Of a DNA stretch of 33,892 nucleotides, positions 7,728 to 15,253 are shown in pieces. Origin of the DNA: Candidatus Faecousia faecipullorum. Its GTDB lineage: Bacteria; Bacillota; Clostridia; Oscillospirales; Oscillospiraceae. The stretch covers positions 1 through 33,892 of the forward strand of contig DVJG01000051.1 in assembly GCA_018710805.1 (NCBI GenBank), given 5' to 3'. The first letter of the stretch is position 1, and each line of letters opens with the position of its first letter. Both the position numbers and the translations under genes were made by a program. The notes under the pieces are model-generated. The model saw nothing but the letters and a program-made list of their open reading frames with translations, was not told the DNA's origin and made no database searches.

Positions 7728-9377
7728 ATGACACGCTATCAATTTCTTTTGACAGACAGCCTGGAAAAAGTCCTGCCCTGGCAGGCTCCGGAAAAAATGC
7801 CGGAGAAGAAAATCAAGCTCTTTCATAATCAGCGCTGGTCCTGCCAGCTGGCATATACCTGCGAAAACGACGACTTTGGAGAAACGCCCACGCTGTTTCG
7901 GCTGGACTGTCAAGGGAATGACCTTGGGGCGCTGTTTCTGCGCCAAGTAGAACTGGTGCCCTGTGCCTATCCCTGTCACGGGACTTGGGATGACAACTAC
8001 CTGACGACCCGGCCCGGACTTTTGCCGGACCTTCTGCATCCTGTCTCCTGGGAGGATTCCTTCAAGGCAATTCCTGCCCAGTGGCGCAGCCTTTGGCTGA
8101 CCCTGGACTGCCGGATGCTGCCGGTGGGACAGCACCGGTTTGTGCTGCTGGTAACAGACGAGCAGAGAAACCTGCTGGCTCAGTTTACCCTGGAAGCAGA
8201 AATTTCCCCATTGGAGCTTCCCCGGCAGCGGCTGTATCAAACCCAATGGTTCCACGCCGACTGTCTGGCAGATTACTATGGCGTTTCGGTGTTCAGTCCG
8301 GAACATTGGCGGATTATTGAAAACTTTATCAAAAGCGCGTCAGATCACGGCATCAATATGCTCTTGACCCCGGTCTTTACGCCGCCACTGGATACCGCCA
8401 AGGGCGGAGAACGCACTGCCGTTCAGTTGGTGGATATTTATTGGGACGGAAGCGACTATACCTTTGACTTTTCCCGGCTGCAGCATTGGGTCGGATTGTG
8501 TCAGAAATATGGAATTACCGAGATAGAAATGGCCCATCTATTCTCCCAATGGGGAGCAGTCGCGGCGCCAAACATTCTGGTACATACCAACCAGGGTTTG
8601 GAAAAACGGTTCGGCTGGCATACTCCCGCCGTTGGAGGGGAATATACCAATTTCCTCCATCGTTTTTTACCAGAGCTGAAAGCGGAACTGGACCGGCTCA
8701 TCGGATTGGAACACGTCTGGTTCCACATATCAGACGAACCCCATGACATTGAAAAATCCACCTACGCAGCTGCCAAAGCCACGGTTGCCCCATTGCTGAA
8801 AGGATGCCGTGTCATGGACGCCCTCAGCAGTTACCAGGTATACGAGGAAGGCATTGTGGAAAAACCGGTGGTATGCAACGATCATATCCAGACCTTTGTG
8901 GATCATGGAGTCCAAAATCTATGGACCTACTACTGTACTGTACAGGCACAAAGGGTTCCCAATCGCTTTATCGCCATGCCCAGCGCCAGAAACCGGATTA
9001 TGGGCGCGCTGCTGTTCCAATACAACATTGAAGGATTTTTGCACTGGGGATTCAATTTCTACAATTCCCAGCGTTCGGTTTTTCATATTGATCCCTTCCG
9101 GGTAACAGACGCCGGGGAAGCCTTCCCTTCCGGAGATCCTTTCCTGGTTTACCCGGCGCCAGATGGGACGGCCTGGGAGTCCATTCGAGGCGAGGTCTGG
9201 AAGGAAGGATTGCAGGATCTGCGGTTATTGCAGCTGTGTGAAAACCATAAAGGCAGAGCCTGGACATTGAACCTTCTGAACACCTTGGGCGGTACTTTGC
9301 GCTTTGACGAGTATCCAAGGGAGAAATCCTTCTTCTGCCGCTTGTGGGATGCCGTTTGGGAAGCGCTTTCGTCTTAA
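7728..9377 (+). CDS. DUF4091 glycoside hydrolase-like protein
   Basis: The protein has 549 residues from the ATG at 7728, preceded by AAAGGAG. An upstream in-frame ATG at 7650 lies inside the intercistronic hairpin and is rejected. There is no signal peptide, so it is probably cytoplasmic. Residues of about 1-165 look like a beta-rich N-terminal domain, and about 170-460 a TIM-barrel-like region typical of DUF4091. A conserved acidic pair occurs in 'HISDEPHD' (D336, E337), the position where this kind of barrel carries catalytic acids. 'EGFLHWGFNFYNSQ' is another family hallmark. As the last gene of the transporter operon it probably cleaves the imported glycan. The substrate is not known and the activity is inferred. 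Confidence 0.8.
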   Translation: MTRYQFLLTDSLEKVLPWQAPEKMPEKKIKLFHNQRWSCQLAYTCENDDFGETPTLFRLDCQGNDLGALFLRQVELVPCAYPCHGTWDDNYLTTRPGLLPDLLHPVSWEDSFKAIPAQWRSLWLTLDCRMLPVGQHRFVLLVTDEQRNLLAQFTLEAEISPLELPRQRLYQTQWFHADCLADYYGVSVFSPEHWRIIENFIKSASDHGINMLLTPVFTPPLDTAKGGERTAVQLVDIYWDGSDYTFDFSRLQHWVGLCQKYGITEIEMAHLFSQWGAVAAPNILVHTNQGLEKRFGWHTPAVGGEYTNFLHRFLPELKAELDRLIGLEHVWFHISDEPHDIEKSTYAAAKATVAPLLKGCRVMDALSSYQVYEEGIVEKPVVCNDHIQTFVDHGVQNLWTYYCTVQAQRVPNRFIAMPSARNRIMGALLFQYNIEGFLHWGFNFYNSQRSVFHIDPFRVTDAGEAFPSGDPFLVYPAPDGTAWESIRGEVWKEGLQDLRLLQLCENHKGRAWTLNLLNTLGGTLRFDEYPREKSFFCRLWDAVWEALSS

Positions 9378-9405
9378 AAGAAGAAGGTTGAGTAGCATCT
9401 GAAAA

Positions 9406-9446
9406 AACTGACAGAGCCATCTCATTTTCGGGCGGCTCTGCCAGTT
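9406..9446 (+). terminator. Candidate terminator after the transporter operon
   Basis: A 13-bp stem with one mismatch (9406-9418 with 9434-9446) encloses a 15-base loop. An A-rich run precedes it and only a short T-run follows. It lies 28 bases after the DUF4091 stop codon and could stop transcription weakly in either direction. Confidence 0.45.
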
Positions 9447-9447
9447 T

Positions 9448-10136
9448 AGGGTGTTTCTATTAAAGCGGTAAAGCCAGACATAGGCGAAGTTTATGTTGAA
9501 CTTACAGAAATCAAATTGTCCATTACTCACACGTTTTTGCTGTTTTGAAAAATTGAGGTAAACACAAGAACAGCGATCAAGTTCCTTTTTCTTACGGTTA
9601 CCCTGCACCGCCCCGGGCAGCGATGCGTAAGGCACCCATAAGGAGCAAATCTGTTTTTGTGTGTACTCTACACACGGGTAAATCCGGCACAAGAAGCAGG
9701 GAGAAACCGCAGTAATCGGTAAATATCCTGGTATAATCGAACAATTACCAGATATTTTGTCAACCCATCATCTGACTCTTGAAGTTCAGCAAGCGCTGAT
9801 TTTACTTCAAAAATATCCAAAATTCCAGGAAACCAATGGTTTCCTGGAATTTTTGCATCTTAAGCGCTTGAAATCGTTTGACATACTCTGACCAAGGAAA
9901 AATCAGTTTCATCCATTTTTTAGTGGTTACCAAGTGGATAACTGGCAAAAAAGAGGGGCCAAGTGGTTATCAGATAGGATAACCGAAGGCCATTTTTTCC
10001 CTTTTAGCGAGGTGGTTTTTCTATTTCCAGTAGCCCTAGAACATGAAGTCATTGAATAAGCAAATCATCACCTATCCCATGGTGTACCCACTTTCCTTCT
10101 GCTTTTATTGTTGTTCATCCTGCCCGATGGTTACAA
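9448..10136. other. AT-rich gene-poor stretch, probable decayed mobile or gene remnant
   Basis: No convincing complete gene was found here. The stretch is clearly AT-rich (9721-9780 has 20 G/C in 60 by hand count) compared with its neighbours. It holds a 69-codon frame without a start codon (9682-9891, ending TGA) that looks protein-like. It also holds a perfect hairpin at 9819-9853 and several related short motifs around 9925-9985 built on GTGGTTACC, GTGGATAAC and GTGGTTATC, including the inverted pair GGTTATC/GATAACC. These are the sort of traces left by insertion-sequence ends, but I found no transposase. Confidence 0.4.
9819..9853. repeat. Perfect 16-bp inverted repeat with 3-base loop
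   Basis: Stem 9819-9834 pairs perfectly with 9838-9853 around the loop AAT. The arms end in A-runs and T-runs, so it would act as a terminator in both directions. No gene in either orientation obviously needs it, which suggests a remnant of a lost gene or element. It also falls inside the 69-codon open frame, so that frame may be fortuitous. Confidence 0.6.
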
Positions 10137-10176
10137 AAAGGCCCCGGCAGCCGTTTTCCCGGCTGCCGGGGCCTTT
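10137..10176 (-). terminator. Strong Rho-independent terminator of the 789-residue protein gene
   Basis: A 16-bp GC-rich stem (10137-10152 with 10161-10176) encloses an 8-base loop. Read on the minus strand it is followed by a T-run (the A-run at 10135-10139). It lies 21 bases after the stop codon of the gene at 10198-12567. Confidence 0.8.
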
Positions 10177-10197
10177 GCTGTATTTTTCAAAAGATGT

Positions 10198-12567
10198 TCA
10201 AGGCTCCTTCGGCTTCACCAGCAGGGTGTCCGCCATGGTGAACACGTCGGGCACGCCCTTGTAGGTGCACCACTTGGGCATTCTGCTGTAGCGGTGGGCC
10301 ACCAGCCGGAAGCACCACAGCGCTTCGTTCACCGGGAACACAACGTCCTGCCTGGCAATCTCCCGGGCACAGGGGGCGCAGGGCAGGTGCAGGGTGTCCT
10401 TCAAGGTCAAATGCTCCGGGTCCGGCCCGGTGAACAATTCAATGTACTCCGGGAAGACAATGCCGGACCGATGGTGGGACAAAAAGCCCAGCCCGATGCT
10501 CTCGATCTCTCTTTCCTCCGGCAGCAGGGCAGTGACGTCCAGATCCTGCAGGGTGCCCAGCCACTGGCCGCAGAGGTAGTCGCAGCTGCCCCGCTGGGGC
10601 GCCAGCAAGCCCCGGATGCCGCCTGCCGAGAACACCGGCCGAGGGTCAAAGCGGGTGGGGCTTTCCAGGTCCATGTCGGTGAGAACGAATCGATAGTGGG
10701 CACGCGCTGCCTCGCTCACCCGGCCATCTGCAAGGAAGAGTCGGGCACAGAGCACCGTGTCCTTATGCAGCGGGATGGGTTCGGTGTACACCGGCGAATG
10801 TTCATCCGGCAGGGTGCCGTCGGTGGTGTAGCGCAGAACGCCCTCCTGCCGGGTGATAAGCGTAACGCTGGCCTGGGTGCCTGCCGGGAACACACACTCG
10901 GGCGGGTCCAGCTGAGGCGTAAAGGGCGGCACGCTTCCGTTCTCGGCCCATTGGGTTTTCACACTGTCCAGCGGCGTGGGGTCTTCCAGATACCGAGGCG
11001 TGAATATTTGCTCCGCAATGGGTGCATCCGCCAGCAGCAGGCAGATTCTCCCCGCCTCCGGGGCGATGCGCACCCCGTCCTCTCCGGCGTGAATCAATGT
11101 GCCGTTCTCCACCGTGAAGCGGTAGCAAAAGCCCTCGTGCTCCATGTGGATGCATCGGCCGAAGACGGCGCGGAACACCGGCAGACGGTCGAAGACAAGG
11201 TCATATTGGCCTTCCAGCATGAGCCGATCCGGCTGCATGGTAAAACGGGCCAACAGCGCGCCGGTTGCCGGGTCTGTAAGCTCGGCCCGGGCCTCGGTTT
11301 CGCTCTCGGCATAAAAGCGGATGCAGCCCTCCGGCTCCGAACCATCCTTCCCCAGCAGCCGGATGAAGGGACGGGGAACATCCTGCCCGGCCCAGAGCTG
11401 GGGGAAGAGCAGGGGCAGCGCATCGAAGGTGCTCTTGGTGTTTGTCATGGCGTGCTGCAAGTAGCGAGAGGGGTATTCATCCCGGTAGAGGAAGAAGTCC
11501 CGGACCCGCAGGCGGCCTTCTTCCCACAGAAAGCCCACTCGGTAGCAGCATGAGGCGTACCACTGGGCGCTCAGATTATGGGCGTCGTTCCAGTCGTGGG
11601 AGGCCTGCCAGGTCATGGGCGGGGTAACCCGGTATTTCTTGCAGAACCACTCGCCGCTGGCCGCCATGGTCTCCACACGAATCAGGCCCTCTCTGGCCAA
11701 ATGTTCCACCAGAGCCAGCTGAGGCATCAAACCGGGGCCAATGTTCTCCCACAAGAAGTTATTCTCCTGGCCAACCTGAGCGTACCCGATGCCCAGGGAG
11801 TTCTCCTTGGTAATGGTATCGAACATCCAGCTGATCCACCGCTCATCCCGGCCGGTGAGCCAGGCCGGTTCCAGGGTGAACACCATGCCGTACAAATCCG
11901 GGCGCAGGTTCTGCTCAAAGTTATAGATGGGGTCCGGCCCAAGCAGACGAAATACCGGCACAGGCAGCTGGTTGGCCGGAGCCTGGGCGGGCAGGTTTTC
12001 ATTCCGGCGGCTGGGGTAGTAGACCCCGTTAGGCCAGCCGCCCCACAGGGTAAAGCCGTCGGTGCCGATCTGGTCCCGGCAGGAGGCCCCGGCGGTGATG
12101 CCGTATCGTTGGGCGGCGTATTCCAGGGTCACGGTATCCAGCACCCAGGAACCGATGGTCCTGGGGTACCTGCCGAAGACGGAAAAGAAGGTGTCCATAT
12201 AGGCATCCACCAGGCGTTTGCGCTCCTCCGGCTCGTAACCAATGCAGTAAGCGCTGTTCACCCGCTCGTCAAACTCCTCGGTCACCTGGCCGCGAAAACG
12301 CACGCCTGCCTTTTCGCACAGCTCCCGGGTGATTTCCCACCAGGCGGAGATCTCATCCTGGGGGGCGGTTTCTTCCAGCATCGGCTTCTGGTAGCGGGGG
12401 TCGGTGAGCGCATCGTATTTCAGCGCGTAGGTGGCGGGCAGGCCGTACTGCCGCACCGTTTGAATCTGCTTTTGAATGGTCTCGAAGTCGTCCTGTATGA
12501 AGCGGCTTGGCTCCTCATGGGACTTGCGGATAAAGTTGTAGATATTGACAATGGCTGTTTTTTTCAT
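10198..12567 (-). CDS. Multidomain carbohydrate-active protein (barrel, Fn3-associated and discoidin-like domains)
   Basis: The protein has 789 residues from the ATG at 12567, preceded on its strand by GGGAGGACG. An upstream start at 12645 lacks a ribosome site. There is no signal peptide. Residues of about 1-330 resemble a polysaccharide-deacetylase-like barrel: 'IVNIYNFIRKSH' at the start, and conserved-looking Asp/His/Trp positions in 'TIGSWVLDT' and 'GASCRDQIGTDG'. About 545-628 matches a chitobiase C-terminal/Fn3-associated domain ('RYTTDGTLPDEHSPVYTEPI'). About 645-789 resembles a discoidin-like sugar-binding fold ('YIELFTGPD', 'FRLVAHRYSRMPKW'). It probably acts on a glycan, but I cannot state the reaction. 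It is a single-gene unit with its own promoter and terminator, convergent with the transporter operon. Confidence 0.65.
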   Translation of the reverse strand: MKKTAIVNIYNFIRKSHEEPSRFIQDDFETIQKQIQTVRQYGLPATYALKYDALTDPRYQKPMLEETAPQDEISAWWEITRELCEKAGVRFRGQVTEEFDERVNSAYCIGYEPEERKRLVDAYMDTFFSVFGRYPRTIGSWVLDTVTLEYAAQRYGITAGASCRDQIGTDGFTLWGGWPNGVYYPSRRNENLPAQAPANQLPVPVFRLLGPDPIYNFEQNLRPDLYGMVFTLEPAWLTGRDERWISWMFDTITKENSLGIGYAQVGQENNFLWENIGPGLMPQLALVEHLAREGLIRVETMAASGEWFCKKYRVTPPMTWQASHDWNDAHNLSAQWYASCCYRVGFLWEEGRLRVRDFFLYRDEYPSRYLQHAMTNTKSTFDALPLLFPQLWAGQDVPRPFIRLLGKDGSEPEGCIRFYAESETEARAELTDPATGALLARFTMQPDRLMLEGQYDLVFDRLPVFRAVFGRCIHMEHEGFCYRFTVENGTLIHAGEDGVRIAPEAGRICLLLADAPIAEQIFTPRYLEDPTPLDSVKTQWAENGSVPPFTPQLDPPECVFPAGTQASVTLITRQEGVLRYTTDGTLPDEHSPVYTEPIPLHKDTVLCARLFLADGRVSEAARAHYRFVLTDMDLESPTRFDPRPVFSAGGIRGLLAPQRGSCDYLCGQWLGTLQDLDVTALLPEEREIESIGLGFLSHHRSGIVFPEYIELFTGPDPEHLTLKDTLHLPCAPCAREIARQDVVFPVNEALWCFRLVAHRYSRMPKWCTYKGVPDVFTMADTLLVKPKEP

Positions 12568-12654
12568 AGCGTCCTCCCTCGGCCGCCGGTCGGCGCGGAG
12601 TTTTTGGGGCCGTGTTCGCCGCAGGCTGGGCGGTCTGTGGGCCAATTCAAAAAT

Positions 12655-12683
12655 ACCATATCATACCCGGTAGCGCTTTGCAA
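12655..12683 (-). promoter_or_regulatory. Candidate promoter of the 789-residue protein gene
   Basis: On the minus strand TTGCAA (12683-12678), a 17-base spacer and TATGGT (12660-12655) give a plausible sigma-A promoter about 90 bases before the ATG. An AAAGCGCTA sequence sits between the boxes and could be a LacI-family operator half, but this is only suggestive. Confidence 0.4.
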
Positions 12684-12703
12684 GACGCTGTTTGCCCATG
12701 GAC

Positions 12704-12734
12704 ACAAAAAGCCCCGGGTGTTCGGGTCCGGGGC
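12704..12734 (-). terminator. Rho-independent terminator of the MFS gene
   Basis: Read on the minus strand, a 7-bp GC stem (12728-12734 with 12711-12717) is followed by TTTTTGTG. It would end the transcript that includes the transpeptidase-like and MFS genes. Confidence 0.65.
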
Positions 12735-12766
12735 AAAAGGTCGCGCAGCATCCGGCGCAGAGCCAG

Positions 12767-12802
12767 CGATGCCGCCAATGGTTTTCTCCATTGGCGGCAT
12801 CG
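12767..12802 (-). other. Perfect 15-bp hairpin directly after the MFS stop codon
   Basis: Stem 12767-12781 pairs with 12788-12802 around a 6-base loop, one base after the stop codon. There is no T-run, so it looks like a 3' mRNA-stabilising hairpin placed ahead of the true terminator at 12704-12734. Confidence 0.55.
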
Positions 12803-12803
12803 A

Positions 12804-13964
12804 TTAATCGGTTTTCTGTGTGGAAAAGAGGTTGATTCCTGCGCCCAGGATTGCCACTGCGGTGCCGAAGGTCAGCATGGCGGTAACGCCCAGGTTATCG
12901 ATGAGCTGCCCTCCTGCAACGGCGCTCAAAACCGTACCTAAGGTCAAGGTCATGGTGATATAGGCCTGTCCCTTGATGGCGTCTCCCGGTTCCATAATGG
13001 CGTTGACATAGAAGACAGAGGACACGGACATGATACCCCAACCGAAGGGCTGCAGAACCTGGACTGCATAGAATACGGGAATGCTGGTTGTCAGCAGCGT
13101 GAGGAATGCCTTCAGGGCAAAGAACACACTGCACATCCGCACCCAGAATTCCACCTTTTTCCTCTTGAGAAGCAGGCCAAAGCAGAGCATGGCCGGAACC
13201 TCCAGTACGGCACACAGGGCCATGGCAACACCCATTTCTCCGCTTCCGCCGCCGATATGCTCCACAATTTGGAAGGTAAAGTTATTCAAAAGGGTATGGC
13301 TCATGTAAATGAGGACAAATCCCAGAAGCAGAATACAGAATCTGGGATATTTTTTCCATAGATAGCCGGTTCCCCCGGCGCTGTTTTTCTTCGCCTGAGG
13401 CCGGACGCTTTTCTCAAAGGGGAAAGACACAATTGCCCCCAGCAGGGCCAGAAGGATTATACACACGCAAATGGGAATGGACACAACGCCCCATTTCTCC
13501 TGAACCTGTCCCATGAAATATGCCATGAGCGCATAGGCAGCGGAGCCGATGCCCCGGCAAAGGCCGAAGCTGATCTCCCGCCCCTGGTTTATGGTCTCGG
13601 TGGCAAGGGAGTTGACGAGAGGCAGAAGCAGCTGCAGCAGCGCAATGGCTGTACCGTAGAGCAACCCAGTCAGCACAAGGGAGTCTCTCACCAACGGCAG
13701 GAGCACCACAAAAAGGAGTTGGCTGCCCACCAGGCCCAGTACAATTTTCTTGAGGCTGGGACTTGTGGGGCTATCGGCGTAGCCCGCCACCAGAGGCTGG
13801 CTCAGAGCCGAGAACACGCAGGCCAGCGCCGTGAGAATGCCGATCTGGGCGCTGGTAAAGCCGACGCCCAGCAAATACACGCTGGAAAACCCCATGAGCA
13901 CCGCAAAGCTCATCCAGTAAGTCCCCTGTACAAAGCCATAGGGGATGGTGCGGTTGTTGTTCAT
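12804..13964 (-). CDS. Major facilitator superfamily transporter
   Basis: This 386-residue membrane protein has about twelve hydrophobic segments and a hydrophilic central loop near residues 180-205 ('FEKSVRPQAKKNSAGG'), the standard 6+6 layout. The N-terminus 'GFVQGTYWMSF' and the segment 'GFTSAQIGILTALACVFSAL' resemble the MFS_1-like group related to LacY and nucleoside/H+ symporters. The substrate cannot be inferred. The ATG at 13964 begins 5 bases after the stop of the transpeptidase-like gene. Its AAAGGAT ribosome site lies inside that gene's end, so the two are very likely cotranscribed and coupled. A wall- or sugar-related substrate is only a guess from that pairing. Confidence 0.85.
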   Translation of the reverse strand: MNNNRTIPYGFVQGTYWMSFAVLMGFSSVYLLGVGFTSAQIGILTALACVFSALSQPLVAGYADSPTSPSLKKIVLGLVGSQLLFVVLLPLVRDSLVLTGLLYGTAIALLQLLLPLVNSLATETINQGREISFGLCRGIGSAAYALMAYFMGQVQEKWGVVSIPICVCIILLALLGAIVSFPFEKSVRPQAKKNSAGGTGYLWKKYPRFCILLLGFVLIYMSHTLLNNFTFQIVEHIGGGSGEMGVAMALCAVLEVPAMLCFGLLLKRKKVEFWVRMCSVFFALKAFLTLLTTSIPVFYAVQVLQPFGWGIMSVSSVFYVNAIMEPGDAIKGQAYITMTLTLGTVLSAVAGGQLIDNLGVTAMLTFGTAVAILGAGINLFSTQKTD

Positions 13965-13969
13965 TGGTT

Positions 13970-15103
13970 CTATCTATCCTTTCCAAAAATGCCCCAGAGC
14001 CACTGTAAGAAGCCGCCGGGCTCTTTCGTGTCCCCGCTGTAGACATACCCCTGCTGTCCCGCCTGTTCGGTTCTGAACCAGAGTTGACCCTGGTCATTTT
14101 CAATGGAAGCACAGATTGTCAGATGCTCCCCCTTGCGAATTTCTGACAGGACCACGGAACGGGGGTCCGTCTCAGTCCCGCAGGGCAGGCTCATGAGCAG
14201 GGTTTCTTTGTCCGTCAAAAGCTCCGTTTCCAGGGGACTTTCTTTGCCGCATTCCAGGAGATAACGCTCCGGCAGGAGCTTCCGGGATTCCGCCAGCAGA
14301 TAGTCCACGGCGTCCTGATTTTCATATAGGTCATACATCTTGTCCTTCAGGCGCTGGCGGTCGATGGTGACGGTGCCCACACGGTTGCCCAGCTTAAAGT
14401 AATCGTAGACCGCATAGTAAGTGGATTCCATCAGGTCCGTATAGGAGCCAAAGTTCCCGTCTCCCACCAGGATGCATCCTGCGGACCACATGGCGCCTTC
14501 GATGGTGTGGTTGCCGGACCGGGTGTGGATATTGATCATGTCCGCCCGGGCGGGAATATAGCCATCCTCTGACAGGTAGACCGCAGGGATGGTGGTATCC
14601 TCGGCGCTGGTGCGAAGATGCAATGCTTCGTAGACACCTCCATGCCGGACAGAATCCAGCTCATAGGTGCCGTCGCAGATGGTTGCAGGGCCCACCGGCT
14701 GGCCCAGGGCCGGTTTCCGGTTGGCATATTCCAGGGGCCTGTCCGGCAATGTGGAGCACTGGTCGTTAAAATAGCAGATATACGGCTCCCCTTTTCTGTC
14801 CAGCCGCACCACCAGGCACACGGCGCTCACCCGGTAGAATCGGATATCCGACAAGGCGCGGTCCTGCATATTATTGGAGCATCCCTCAAAAAAGAACAGG
14901 GCGGAATACCCTGCTTCCAGATTCTCCACCACGGGAACGTTGTATTGCAGGTGGTAGTTCAGCATGGCCTGGACATAGCGGCGGCTGTCGTCGTCCTCAA
15001 TGAGCTGGCTCAAATCCAAATCGCCTCGTTCTCTGGCGAATGCGTGGGGGGAGAGCGTAAAAAAAAGCAGAATGGTCAAAAGAAGGCTCAGACATTTTTT
15101 CAT
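13970..15103 (-). CDS. Secreted L,D-transpeptidase-like (YkuD-type) protein with C-terminal SH3-like region
   Basis: This 377-residue protein starts with a clear Sec signal peptide (residues 1-22, cleavage near 'HAFA'). Residues of about 145-215 carry elements of the YkuD L,D-transpeptidase fold: 'GTYEL', 'INIHTRSG' with H193, and 'SAGC' with S207 and C210, where C210 would be the acyl-enzyme nucleophile. Such enzymes cross-link or trim peptidoglycan outside the cell. The Arg that normally follows the Ser-x-Gly-Cys motif is absent ('SAGCILVGD'), so activity or specificity may differ. Residues of about 315-357 look like a bacterial SH3 domain ('LWFRTEQAGQQGYVYSG'). The ATG at 15103 follows GAAAGGA. 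The downstream MFS gene is coupled. The family call is moderate. Confidence 0.6.
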   Translation of the reverse strand: MKKCLSLLLTILLFFTLSPHAFARERGDLDLSQLIEDDDSRRYVQAMLNYHLQYNVPVVENLEAGYSALFFFEGCSNNMQDRALSDIRFYRVSAVCLVVRLDRKGEPYICYFNDQCSTLPDRPLEYANRKPALGQPVGPATICDGTYELDSVRHGGVYEALHLRTSAEDTTIPAVYLSEDGYIPARADMINIHTRSGNHTIEGAMWSAGCILVGDGNFGSYTDLMESTYYAVYDYFKLGNRVGTVTIDRQRLKDKMYDLYENQDAVDYLLAESRKLLPERYLLECGKESPLETELLTDKETLLMSLPCGTETDPRSVVLSEIRKGEHLTICASIENDQGQLWFRTEQAGQQGYVYSGDTKEPGGFLQWLWGIFGKDR

Positions 15104-15180
15104 GGCAGGTCCTTTCGGAAAACGAGTATAGTGGGCTTTTTCATTCTACGCCCTGAAACGCGCCCTATGACATCTCAGGC

Positions 15181-15230
15181 TGTCAAAAAAACTTCGGGGA
15201 TTTTTGACAAGCGCATCTGTCACAGAGCGC
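15181..15230 (-). repeat. Intergenic double hairpin, related to the element near 21,700
   Basis: Two palindromes are adjacent: TGTCAAAAA (15181-15189) with TTTTTGACA (15201-15209), and GCGC..TCTGT/ACAGA..GCGC (15211-15230). On the minus strand they follow the dprA-like stop codon and include a seven-T run, so they may terminate it. The minus-strand sequence TGTCAAAAATCCCC also occurs at 21700-21713, suggesting a dispersed intergenic sequence. Confidence 0.45.
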
Positions 15231-15253
15231 ATTTTGATTCCGTTCAGGTCCGG

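Noticed and set aside
9225..9692. 155-codon minus-strand frame at the end of the DUF4091 gene
   Set aside because: About a third is antisense to DUF4091 and the rest lies in the AT-rich remnant; no ribosome site or recognisable domain.
9786..9875. LacI-family operators at AAGCGCT and TTAAGCGCTTGA
   Set aside because: The motifs are short, imperfect and not placed near a promoter of a real gene; no LacI-type regulator is encoded in the window.
9876..9900. TTGACA at 9878 as a -35 box
   Set aside because: No acceptable -10 box 16-18 bases downstream and no gene follows.
10108..12807. Two long plus-strand frames opposite the 789-residue protein gene
   Set aside because: Composition typical of antisense translation; the minus-strand gene has its own ribosome site, promoter and terminator.
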